In this document: piece after piece, positions 34,266 through 41,682 of the stretch | Layout of the letters: each line of letters starts with the position of its first letter | Position numbering within the stretch: the first letter of the stretch is position 1 | Source: Microbacterium kyungheense | Lineage (GTDB): Bacteria; Actinomycetota; Actinomycetes; Actinomycetales; Microbacteriaceae | Direction: 5' to 3' | Length of the DNA: 64,000 nucleotides | NCBI RefSeq assembly: GCF_006783905.1 | Contig: NZ_VFPE01000007.1 | Span: forward strand, 167,224 to 231,223 | Made by a program: the position numbers and the translations under genes | The notes under the pieces: generated by a model | Databases searched by the model: none | What the model saw: only the letters and a program-made list of their open reading frames with translations | What the model was told of the DNA's origin: nothing

Positions 34266-35564
34266 GTGACATCTTCGCGCCGCCCGCCGCAGCTGGTGGT
34301 CGAGACCCGCGAGATCGAGCACGTCGACGATCTGCTCGCCTATGCCTCGCCCGACGAGCCGCTCGCGTGGCTGCGCCGCGGCGACGGCATCGTCGGCATC
34401 GGCACCGTCGGCGGGTACGAGAACGGTCCCGGTATGCCTCCGGGAATCGACCGTCACAGCATCCCGGCGCCGGCGGACGCGTGGCGTCACCTCGCAGCCA
34501 TGGCAGAGGTCGACGACCCGGTGGGGCTCCCCGGCACGGGGCTGGTCGCCTTCGGCACGCTCGTGTTCGACAAGCGCTCCTCGGGGACGAGCCGTCTCAT
34601 CGTGCCGCAGGTCGTCGTGGGACGCCACCGCGGACGCTCGTGGGTCACGCGCATCCGCTCGACCGCCGCCGAGCTCGAAGCGCCCGTCGTCCGGCCGAGG
34701 CCGTATGGCCCGCACTGGTCGGGCACGCTCGGACCGGGCACCCTCGATCCGGCCGGCTACCAGGCCGCCGTGCGCGCCGCCGTGGATGCCATCCGAGCGG
34801 GCGAGCTCGACAAGGTCGTCCTCGCCCGCGATCTGGTCGGCACGATCCCCGCCGGCGCCGACCTGCGGCGTCTCGTGCGCGCCCTCGCCCACGACTACCC
34901 CGACACGTGGACGTTCGCCGTCGACGGCCTGATCGGGGCGAGCCCCGAGACGCTCGTGACCGCCTCCCGCGGCGTCGTGACCGCGCGCGTGCTCGCCGGG
35001 ACGATCCCGCGCGGGACCGACGCACACGACGACACGGCCGCATCCACATCTCTCGCGCACAGCGACAAGGACCTCGGCGAGCACCGCTTCGCCGTGCAGA
35101 GCGTGCTCGATGCCCTCGGCCCCCACACGCGCCACCTGCGTGCCGACCCCGAGCCCTTCACCCTGAAGCTGCCGAACCTGTGGCACCTCGCCACCGATGT
35201 CGCGGGCGATCTCGCCGACCACGCGTCGTCGCTCGACCTCGTCGCGGCGCTCCACCCGACGGCCGCCGTGGCGGGCACGCCGACGGATGCCGCACTCGAC
35301 GCGATCCGCCGCCTCGAGCCCTTCGACCGCGGGCGTTACGCCGGCCCGGTCGGCTGGGTCGACGGCGACGGCAACGGCGAATGGGCGATCGCGCTGCGTT
35401 GCGCGCAGATCGGGGCCGGCCCCGCACGGCGCTACGCGGAGTACTCCGACACCATTCCGGTCGTCGCCCACGCCGGCGCCGGCATCGTCGCCGCGAGCGA
35501 CCCCGAGAGCGAGCTGCTCGAGACGCGGGTGAAGTTCCGCCCGATCGTCGACGCCCTCGCCTGA
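34266..35564 (+). CDS. menF: isochorismate synthase
   Basis: 432 residues, chorismate-binding family. Key segments: LDKVVLARDL (catalytic Lys), GASPETLV, LAGTIPRGTD, LHPTAAVAGTPTD and GRYAGPVGWVDGDGNGEWAIALRCA. It turns chorismate to isochorismate, the first step of menaquinone synthesis. No siderophore genes are nearby, so MenF rather than EntC. GTG start, leaderless. Confidence 0.93.
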   Translation: MTSSRRPPQLVVETREIEHVDDLLAYASPDEPLAWLRRGDGIVGIGTVGGYENGPGMPPGIDRHSIPAPADAWRHLAAMAEVDDPVGLPGTGLVAFGTLVFDKRSSGTSRLIVPQVVVGRHRGRSWVTRIRSTAAELEAPVVRPRPYGPHWSGTLGPGTLDPAGYQAAVRAAVDAIRAGELDKVVLARDLVGTIPAGADLRRLVRALAHDYPDTWTFAVDGLIGASPETLVTASRGVVTARVLAGTIPRGTDAHDDTAASTSLAHSDKDLGEHRFAVQSVLDALGPHTRHLRADPEPFTLKLPNLWHLATDVAGDLADHASSLDLVAALHPTAAVAGTPTDAALDAIRRLEPFDRGRYAGPVGWVDGDGNGEWAIALRCAQIGAGPARRYAEYSDTIPVVAHAGAGIVAASDPESELLETRVKFRPIVDALA

Positions 35565-35628
35565 ACCGTCGTCGCGCGTCGCCTCGTTCGCGCTCAGCGT
35601 GACGCCGGACGCTTCGCCCGCAGGTGGC

Positions 35629-35740
35629 TGTATCCCGAAACCGCGATGAACTTCCGGCTCACACGACACAACCCAACACGCATGTGAACTGGAAGTTCAT
35701 CGACTCATGTGAACCGGGAGTTCATCGCGTTTTTGAGACA
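35629..35740. mobile_element. 112-bp inverted-repeat element (MITE-like remnant)
   Basis: Left end 35629-35663 (TGTATCCCGAAAC...) and right end 35708-35740, inverted (TGTCTCAAAAAC...), share a 22-base core with two mismatches; a third copy of the core arm lies inside (35685-35704). No coding sequence. The TGTCTCAAAA end recalls IS481-type termini. No clear target duplication. The rest of the 273-base gap between menF and the DUF885 gene shows nothing else. Confidence 0.55.
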
Positions 35741-35837
35741 GTACCCGTTGCGACCGCGACCGACGTCGGCGGGGACCGACCGCGGCGCGCGGGCCGGGAT
35801 CGACCACCCGCAGGTCGGTCGGCCCGGGCTTCCCGCG

Positions 35838-37496
35838 TCAGCCGCCGGCCAGCAGCTCCCGCAGCGGGTCGAGGCCCATGGGGCCGAGGGCGAGGGCGTC
35901 GCGGTGGAAGTCACGCAGCGAGAACGCGTCCCCGAGCCGCTGACGGTGCGCGGTCCGCGCCTCGTTCCACAGCCGCGCGCCGACCTTGAAGGCGAGCGCC
36001 TGCCCCGGCCACCCGAGGTAGCGGTCGACCTCGAAGCCGGCGAGCGCGGGCTCGACGAGGGCGAGGTCGACGAGCAGGTCGCGGGCGATCGCGGGGGTCC
36101 ACTCCCCCGCCGCGACGAGCGCGTTCGGCGGGATCGGTCGTCCGGTGTGCAGCCCGATGTCGGCCACGATGCGCACCGAGCGCCAGATCTGGCCGAGGAC
36201 GAGCCCCAGCCGCTCGGCCGGGTCGCGGATCAGGCCCAGCTCGTCGGCGAGCTGCTCGGCGTAGTGCGCCCACCCTTCGGCATAGCCGTGGATGTGGCAC
36301 AGGTGGCGCTGCCACGGATGCAGCTCGGGGTAGGACGCGGTCAGCACGAACTGGAGGTGATGGCCCGGCACTCCCTCGTGGTGCACGCTCGTGACCTCCT
36401 GCCACGTCGCCGCGACGGGCACGCCGCTCGGGATCGTCCACACCACCTTGCCGGGCGTCGAGCCGTCGGGCGCACCGGGGGTGTAGTAGACGACGCCGGT
36501 CGCCGCCTCCGACACGAGGCACTCCACGTCGTGCACCGCCTGCGGCAGGTCGAACGCCGGCACGACCGCGTCGATCGTCTCGCCCACACGCCGGGTCAGC
36601 CATGCCTGGATCGCCGCCACGCCGTCCAGCCGGTACCGGGCGTCGGAATCGAGGAGGGATGCCGCCGACCGCACCGGCTCATCACCCGAGCCGCCGAGCT
36701 CCCGTGCGAGGACGCGCGCCTCCGACACGAGTCGCTCCAGCTCGGACCAGCCGTAGGCGTACGTGTCGTCGAGGTCGACGCGAGCGCCGAGCATGCCGGC
36801 TGCGAGGTCTGCGTAGACGGCATCGCCGACGCCGTCCACGGTCGGGGCGAGCGGGCGCAGCTCGTCGCGCAGCACCGCGACGAGCTCGGCGAGGGCGACC
36901 CCGATCTCATCCGCCGCCGACCGCACGCGCGCGACGGTGGCGGCGTCGGCATCCTCGGCGACCGGCAGCGAGCCGAACCAGTGCGTCTCGACCCACATCG
37001 CGACCTGGGCCGCGAGTCCGTCGAGCTGGCGCACCGGCGCGACGCCGCCGCCGCGGAAGCGCCCCGACTGGTCGCGCGCCCAGCGCAGGGCGGCGATGTA
37101 CTCGCGCACCGCCGCCGGCGCGGCTTCGAGCTTGGCGAGCACGGCCCGCCCGGCGGCATCCGCCGTCACGGTCGTGCCTTCGAACGCGTACCGCACGAGG
37201 TGCACGGGCGTCGCGAGCCCCGCGACGAGGCGCGGCGTGAAGCCCGTGTCGAACAGCAGCCGCTCCCGCTCGAGCCGCTCGCGCAGGGCGGCGCTCAGGA
37301 CCGCATCGCCGGCGCCCGCTGCTTCCAGCGCGGCGAGCGTCGATCCCTGCAGGTCGTATTTGGCGACGAGCCACTCCGGTGACAGGTCCGGCAGCGGACG
37401 CGCCTCGAGCCCGAGCGCCAGTGCGGCGTCGGGCTCGTGGCGGGCGAGTTCGCGGACGTAGGCGTCCGCGATGTCGCGGACCGGGTCAGAGCTCAC
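35838..37496 (-). CDS. DUF885 family protein (putative zinc metallopeptidase)
   Basis: 552 residues. The motif HHEGVPGHHLQ (about 370) is the defining DUF885 zinc-site signature, with the HIHGYAEGWAHYAEQL segment (about 400) supplying further ligands; full-length. Soluble, no signal peptide. Peptidase activity is inferred from the fold of relatives. TAGGGT six bases before the GTG marks a separate leaderless promoter although an ABC exporter lies 28 bases upstream on the same strand. Confidence 0.88.
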   Translation of the reverse strand: MSSDPVRDIADAYVRELARHEPDAALALGLEARPLPDLSPEWLVAKYDLQGSTLAALEAAGAGDAVLSAALRERLERERLLFDTGFTPRLVAGLATPVHLVRYAFEGTTVTADAAGRAVLAKLEAAPAAVREYIAALRWARDQSGRFRGGGVAPVRQLDGLAAQVAMWVETHWFGSLPVAEDADAATVARVRSAADEIGVALAELVAVLRDELRPLAPTVDGVGDAVYADLAAGMLGARVDLDDTYAYGWSELERLVSEARVLARELGGSGDEPVRSAASLLDSDARYRLDGVAAIQAWLTRRVGETIDAVVPAFDLPQAVHDVECLVSEAATGVVYYTPGAPDGSTPGKVVWTIPSGVPVAATWQEVTSVHHEGVPGHHLQFVLTASYPELHPWQRHLCHIHGYAEGWAHYAEQLADELGLIRDPAERLGLVLGQIWRSVRIVADIGLHTGRPIPPNALVAAGEWTPAIARDLLVDLALVEPALAGFEVDRYLGWPGQALAFKVGARLWNEARTAHRQRLGDAFSLRDFHRDALALGPMGLDPLRELLAGG

Positions 37497-37502
37497 CGGT
37501 CC

Positions 37503-37508
37503 ACCCTA
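37503..37508 (-). promoter_or_regulatory. leaderless promoter -10 box (DUF885 gene)
   Basis: TAGGGT, GGACCG, then GTG at 37496. Confidence 0.5.
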
Positions 37509-37524
37509 AGCTCGACCGGACCCG

Positions 37525-38358
37525 TCACACCGAGCGCTGGTAGGCGCGGATCGACCGCATCGCCCACACGAAGGCGAGTGCCGCCAGGACCGTGAGACCC
37601 GCGACCTGCCACCACCCGTTGTCGGGGTACATGCCGGTGAGGCCCCCGCGGCCGAGCTCGACGGCCCACGTCATCGGGTTCCAGCGCGAGACGTCCTGCA
37701 CCCACTGCGGCATGAGGTCGGCGGGCATCATGGTCGTCGACAGGAAGGTCGCCGGCAGCACGATGAGCTGCGACAGGCTGATGAGGGCGACCTGGCTGCG
37801 CGCCGTGAGCGCGACGGCCGTCGAGGCGCAGCAGAAGATCGTCGCGAGCAGCGTGGCCACGCCGAGGGCCACGAGCATCCCGCCGGCGCCGCCCGGGTAG
37901 CGTGCCCCGGCGAGCCAGCCGATGCCCAGCACCACGAGTGACTGCGCGAGGTTGATGATCAGCTGCTGCACGAGCTGCCCCGTGACGATGGCCGACCGCG
38001 ACACCGGCGAGGTCAGGTACTGGTCCATGACGCCCGAGTTGATGTCGTCGATGTAGCCCGTGCCGGCCCATGCGCCCGAGTACAGCACCGTCATCATGAG
38101 GATGCCGGGCACGAGATAGTCGATGTAGCCCGCGGTCCCTGAGCCTGTCGACGGGGCGAACTGGGGCAGCGCGCCCAGCGACTGGAACACCTGACCGAAC
38201 AGCACGATCCAGATGACCGGCTGGATGAGCGACATCACCGGTCCCCATACCTGACGCAGCGTGGCGATGAGCCAGCGGCGCAGCACCTGGCCTGTCTGGG
38301 TGAACCAGCCGGCGCGGGACGGCGCGGCCGGCGCGGTGGTGAGGGCGATCGTGGTCAT
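37525..38358 (-). CDS. ABC-2 type exporter permease (DrrB-like)
   Basis: 277 residues, six membrane helices. DrrB-like layout with the conserved loop YLTSPVSRSAIVTGQ and NPMTWAVELGR. The extracytoplasmic loop after helix 1 contains FAPSTGSGTAGYID; STGSGT is encoded by an 18-bp repeat (38134-38151) also found in the partner ATPase gene. Start overlaps the ATPase stop by four bases. Likely drug or lipid export; substrate unknown. Confidence 0.9.
   Translation of the reverse strand: MTTIALTTAPAAPSRAGWFTQTGQVLRRWLIATLRQVWGPVMSLIQPVIWIVLFGQVFQSLGALPQFAPSTGSGTAGYIDYLVPGILMMTVLYSGAWAGTGYIDDINSGVMDQYLTSPVSRSAIVTGQLVQQLIINLAQSLVVLGIGWLAGARYPGGAGGMLVALGVATLLATIFCCASTAVALTARSQVALISLSQLIVLPATFLSTTMMPADLMPQWVQDVSRWNPMTWAVELGRGGLTGMYPDNGWWQVAGLTVLAALAFVWAMRSIRAYQRSV
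38134..38151. repeat. 18-bp coding repeat, copy 1
   Basis: GGTCCCTGAGCCTGTCGA, identical to 38385-38402. On the coding strand it gives STGSGT in a permease loop. Confidence 0.75.
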
Positions 38359-39380
38359 GCTGCGACTCCTTCGGTGAGCTCTCCGGTCCCTGAGCCTGTC
38401 GAAGGGTCGCCGAAGGTGTGGCCGACGAAATGCAGGTACACGTCGTCGAGGGTGGGGTGGGATGCCGCGACCTGGCCGAAGCGGATGCCGGCGGCATCCA
38501 GCGCCCCGATGACGGCGCCGACGGCAGCCGACGCGTCGTCGGTGCGGGCGGCGAGGACGCCGTCCACGCCCGACGCCTCGATCACGACGTCGCGCAGGCC
38601 CGGAACGCGGGCGATGGCGGCGCGCACGGCGTCGGCGTCGGGCTCGACGAGCGAGACGCGCAGCGAGTCGCCGTGGAGCGCCGCCTTCAGCTCGTCCGGC
38701 GTGCCCTGCACGACGGCGCGGCCCTTGTTGACGAGCAGGAGCTCGTCGGCCAGGCGGTCGGCCTCTTCCATGTAGTGCGTGGTGAGCACCACGGTGAGGG
38801 CCTCCTCTCCCGACAGCCGCCGGATCTCGGCCCACATCGCGGCGCGCGCCTCGGGGTCGAGCCCCGTCGTGGGCTCGTCGAGGAACAGCACGCGCGGCCG
38901 GTGCACGAGCGCCGCCGCCACATCGAGCCGCCGGCGCATGCCGCCGGAGAACGACCCGACAGGACGAGTGGATGCCTCGGCCAGCCCGAACTCGTCGAGC
39001 AGGTGTGCGGCACGGCCGCGGGCATCCCCGGCACCGACCCCGCGCAAGCGCGCGGCGATCTCGAGGTTCTCGCGCGCGGTGAGGAGCGCATCCGTGCTGA
39101 CGCCCTGCGACACGTAGCCGATCGCGGCGCGGACGGCCGCCGGGTCGGCGGCGACGTCGTGGCCTGCGACGGTCGCTGAGCCGCTCGTGGGACGTGACAG
39201 GGTCGTGAGGATCTTGGTGGTGGTGGACTTCCCGGCGCCGTTCGGGCCGAGCAGTCCGAACACGCGGCCCGCGGCGACCGAGAATCCGAGGCCGTCCAGC
39301 GCTCGCACGGCGGGTCGGCGCCCGCGGCCCGGGTAGACCTTCACGAGGTCGCGGGCGACGATGGCGTTGTTTTCGGGCAT
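38355..39380 (-). CDS. ABC exporter ATPase (DrrA-like)
   Basis: 341 residues. Walker A GPNGAGKST, Q-loop region IGYVSQG, signature FSGGMRRRLD, Walker B VLFLDEPTTGLDP and H-loop TTHYMEEAD are all intact. C-terminal extension as in DrrA-type daunorubicin exporters; its tail HTFGDPSTGSGTGELTEG includes the same repeat-encoded STGSGT as the permease. GAAGGAAGGG before the ATG at 39380. Downstream of a PadR regulator cassette, which probably controls it. Confidence 0.93.
   Translation of the reverse strand: MPENNAIVARDLVKVYPGRGRRPAVRALDGLGFSVAAGRVFGLLGPNGAGKSTTTKILTTLSRPTSGSATVAGHDVAADPAAVRAAIGYVSQGVSTDALLTARENLEIAARLRGVGAGDARGRAAHLLDEFGLAEASTRPVGSFSGGMRRRLDVAAALVHRPRVLFLDEPTTGLDPEARAAMWAEIRRLSGEEALTVVLTTHYMEEADRLADELLLVNKGRAVVQGTPDELKAALHGDSLRVSLVEPDADAVRAAIARVPGLRDVVIEASGVDGVLAARTDDASAAVGAVIGALDAAGIRFGQVAASHPTLDDVYLHFVGHTFGDPSTGSGTGELTEGVAA
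38385..38402. repeat. 18-bp coding repeat, copy 2
   Basis: Identical to 38134-38151; encodes STGSGT near the C-terminus of the ATPase, about ten residues before its end. Confidence 0.75.
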
Positions 39381-39448
39381 GGCGAAGCATCCCTTCCTTC
39401 GAATGGGTGGATATGTCGCCGGGAGGGCCGCCGCACGGCCCTCCCGGG

Positions 39449-40348
39449 TCAGGACTTCTTGTCGGACTTCTCGGGGGTGAACATCATGCGGGCGAGCAGC
39501 AGCATCATGAGCGCGAACCCGCCCACGAAGGCGATCGGCGCCCACCACCAGCCGACCGTGAACACCAGCACCGCGATGACGGCGAAGGTGACGAGCCAGA
39601 TGGCGGCGGTGTACACGCCGAATCGCGCGGCGGTCTCGGGCTCGCGCTCGAACCGGTTGGGCGGCGTGGCGGCGGCGAGCTGGCGCGTCCACGCCTTGTG
39701 GCGATTGGTCTGCGTGGCGCCGAGGAACGAGAACAGGATGATCGACGCGATCACACCGAGAGCGGCGAACACGATCCCCCACATCGGCATGGACCCGAAG
39801 GCGACGAGGGCGACGAAGCCGAGGCCGAACGCGCCGAGCAGCGTCGCGAGGAAGTAGCCGGCGGCGCGGTTCTGCGGCATCGGGTGATTGGTGGTCGTCT
39901 CTTGCGAGAGCGAGTCGCCGACGAGCAGCGCGAGACCCGTCGACGCCATGCCGAACAGCCCGATCTGGGCGCCGAGCGCAAGCGGGAGGACGCCGCTCGC
40001 GCCGAGGATCGCGAGCGTGATCCCGACCACCGCCGCGATCGACCACACCACGGTCCGCACCACGAAGCCCGGCTTCGGGCGCACGCGATGGCGCTGCATG
40101 AGCGCGACGTAGGCGTCGGTCGAGCGCTGGGGCGCGGCATCCGCCGTCTCTTCGAGGAGGGCCCGCACGTCGCCCAGCTCGGCGATGGCCTGGTGCGCGG
40201 CGTCGCCCGGCGTCACCCCCGCGGCCTCGAGCTCGTCGGCGCGGGACATCAGATTCGCGCGCACCTCTTCTTTCAGGTCCTGTGCGTCGGGGGTCATCTC
40301 GATCCCCTGGAACGCCTCGTCGAGAAGGCGATGGATGTCGGTGTTCAT
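39449..40348 (-). CDS. membrane protein with permease-prefix domain
   Basis: 299 residues. N-terminal about 75 residues form the small helical permease-prefix domain (LLDEAFQGIEMTPDAQDLKEEVRANL; GVTPGDAAHQAIAELGD), then six to seven membrane helices. Such proteins usually follow PadR regulators, as here: its ATG overlaps the padR stop (ATGA). Function unknown; a paralogous pair is at 56601-57928. Confidence 0.85.
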   Translation of the reverse strand: MNTDIHRLLDEAFQGIEMTPDAQDLKEEVRANLMSRADELEAAGVTPGDAAHQAIAELGDVRALLEETADAAPQRSTDAYVALMQRHRVRPKPGFVVRTVVWSIAAVVGITLAILGASGVLPLALGAQIGLFGMASTGLALLVGDSLSQETTTNHPMPQNRAAGYFLATLLGAFGLGFVALVAFGSMPMWGIVFAALGVIASIILFSFLGATQTNRHKAWTRQLAAATPPNRFEREPETAARFGVYTAAIWLVTFAVIAVLVFTVGWWWAPIAFVGGFALMMLLLARMMFTPEKSDKKS

Positions 40349-40698
40349 TGCTGGCTCTCCTTCACGTCGAGCAGTTCGTCGATGATGCGCCGGGTGGCCG
40401 TCCACGCCGCGACGTTGCCGCGGAAGACCGCGCGGCCGGCGTCAGTGATGCGGTAGTACTTGCGGCGGCCGCCCTGGGACTCGTCGCCCCAGTAGGACTC
40501 GACCAGGCCGTCCTTCTCGAGGCGGCGGTACGTGGCGTAGAGCGTCGCCTCTTTGATCTCGTAGTCGCCGCCGGTCGCGTCGCGGATCGCCTTGTAGATC
40601 TCGAAGCCGTACGCGTCGCCGCGCCGGAGCACGCCGAGCACGATCGTGTCGGTGTGCCCGCGCAGCAGGTCGGCTGCGAACGCGTCGTCTTGTGTCAT
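40345..40698 (-). CDS. PadR family transcriptional regulator
   Basis: 117 residues, small PadR type. Winged helix LGVLRRGDAYGFEIYKAIRD and YATYRRLEKDGLVESYW, with the tail ITDAGRAVF. Heads an operon of permease-prefix protein, DrrA and DrrB. TACAGT lies seven bases before the ATG, so the mRNA is likely leaderless; repeated CAAGTACT words cover this promoter. Confidence 0.92.
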   Translation of the reverse strand: MTQDDAFAADLLRGHTDTIVLGVLRRGDAYGFEIYKAIRDATGGDYEIKEATLYATYRRLEKDGLVESYWGDESQGGRRKYYRITDAGRAVFRGNVAAWTATRRIIDELLDVKESQQ

Positions 40699-40700
40699 GC

Positions 40701-40737
40701 CAAGTACTGTATCACGTCAAGTACTCGCAAGCATCAA
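40701..40737 (-). promoter_or_regulatory. padR promoter/operator with CAAGTACT repeats
   Basis: Minus-strand TACAGT (40706-40711) seven bases before the ATG, with TTGATG (40732-40737) as a loose -35. CAAGTACT occurs twice, at 40701-40708 and 40718-40725, 17 bases apart, flanking the -10 box: a likely PadR autoregulatory operator. Confidence 0.5.
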
Positions 40738-40783
40738 CTACTTTGTCAGGCCGAGTTCCGGGCCCTCCCTGACGCGCGCCAGG

Positions 40784-41647
40784 TCAGCTCGCCGCGAGCC
40801 GTGCCTTCTCGGCGGCGACGTCGAACGTCGCGGCCGGCCAGTGCGGGTCGATGGACTCCAGCGCTTCGAGCAGCAGGTGCTGCACCGCCAGCCGCGCGTA
40901 CCACTTGCGGTTCGCGGGCACGACGTACCAGGGGGCCTGGTCGGTGGACGTCCGCTCGAACACGGTCTGGTACGCCGCCATGTACGACGGCCACAGTTCG
41001 CGCTCGTCGACGTCGCCCGGGTTGTACTTCCAGTGCTTGTCGGGGCGGTCCAGGCGCTCCATGAGGCGCTCTTTCTGCTCGTCGCGCGAGATGTGGAGCA
41101 TGACCTTCACGATGCGCGTGCCGGAGTCGACCACACGCTTCTCGAAGTCGTTGATCGCGCCGTACCGACGCTCGATCTCCTCTGCCGGAGCGAGCGCGCG
41201 CACACGGCCGATGAGCACGTCCTCGTAGTGCGACCGGTCGAACACGCCGATCAGCCCGGGTTCGGGCAGCCGCTTCTCGACCCGCCACAGGAAGTCGTGC
41301 TCCAGTTCTTCGGGCGTGGGCTTCTTGAACGCGGCGAGCGCGATGCCCTGAGGGTCGGTCGACCCGACGACGTGCCGGATGATCCCGCCCTTGCCGGCCG
41401 AGTCCATCGCCTGCAGCACGAGCAGCACCGAGGCATCCGTCGCATCCACCCGGCTCTGCGCGAACAGGCGCTCCTGGAACTCGTCGAGCTGCTGCGCGCC
41501 GGCCTTCAGATCCTCGGCGGCGGCGTGCTTGTCGTGCTCGTATCCAGGCGTGGAACGGGGATCGACGTCGGCGAGGACGAACCCGTCACCGACGCGCAGG
41601 AGGTCGGCGACATCGCCGCTCCAGTGCTTCTGACTCGTGGCGATCAT
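40784..41647 (-). CDS. PPK2 family polyphosphate:nucleotide phosphotransferase
   Basis: 287 residues. P-loop QAMDSAGKGGIIRHV (about 82), lid FDRSHYEDVLIGRVRALAP and KHWKYNPGDVDERELW identify the second PPK2 subgroup (PPK2-related type), distinct from the PPK2 at 66-932. It moves phosphate between polyphosphate and nucleotides, AMP or ADP. ATG at 41647, 35 bases after menD on the same strand. Confidence 0.92.
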   Translation of the reverse strand: MIATSQKHWSGDVADLLRVGDGFVLADVDPRSTPGYEHDKHAAAEDLKAGAQQLDEFQERLFAQSRVDATDASVLLVLQAMDSAGKGGIIRHVVGSTDPQGIALAAFKKPTPEELEHDFLWRVEKRLPEPGLIGVFDRSHYEDVLIGRVRALAPAEEIERRYGAINDFEKRVVDSGTRIVKVMLHISRDEQKERLMERLDRPDKHWKYNPGDVDERELWPSYMAAYQTVFERTSTDQAPWYVVPANRKWYARLAVQHLLLEALESIDPHWPAATFDVAAEKARLAAS

Positions 41648-41682
41648 GGGCCCATCATGGCCCACATCCGGGATGCCGGGGC

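Noticed and set aside
35629..35740. LexA/SOS box reading of TGAACTGGAAGTTCA
   Set aside because: Spacing between GAAC and GTTC is five, whereas the Gram-positive SOS box has four, and the adjacent genes are not DNA-repair genes.
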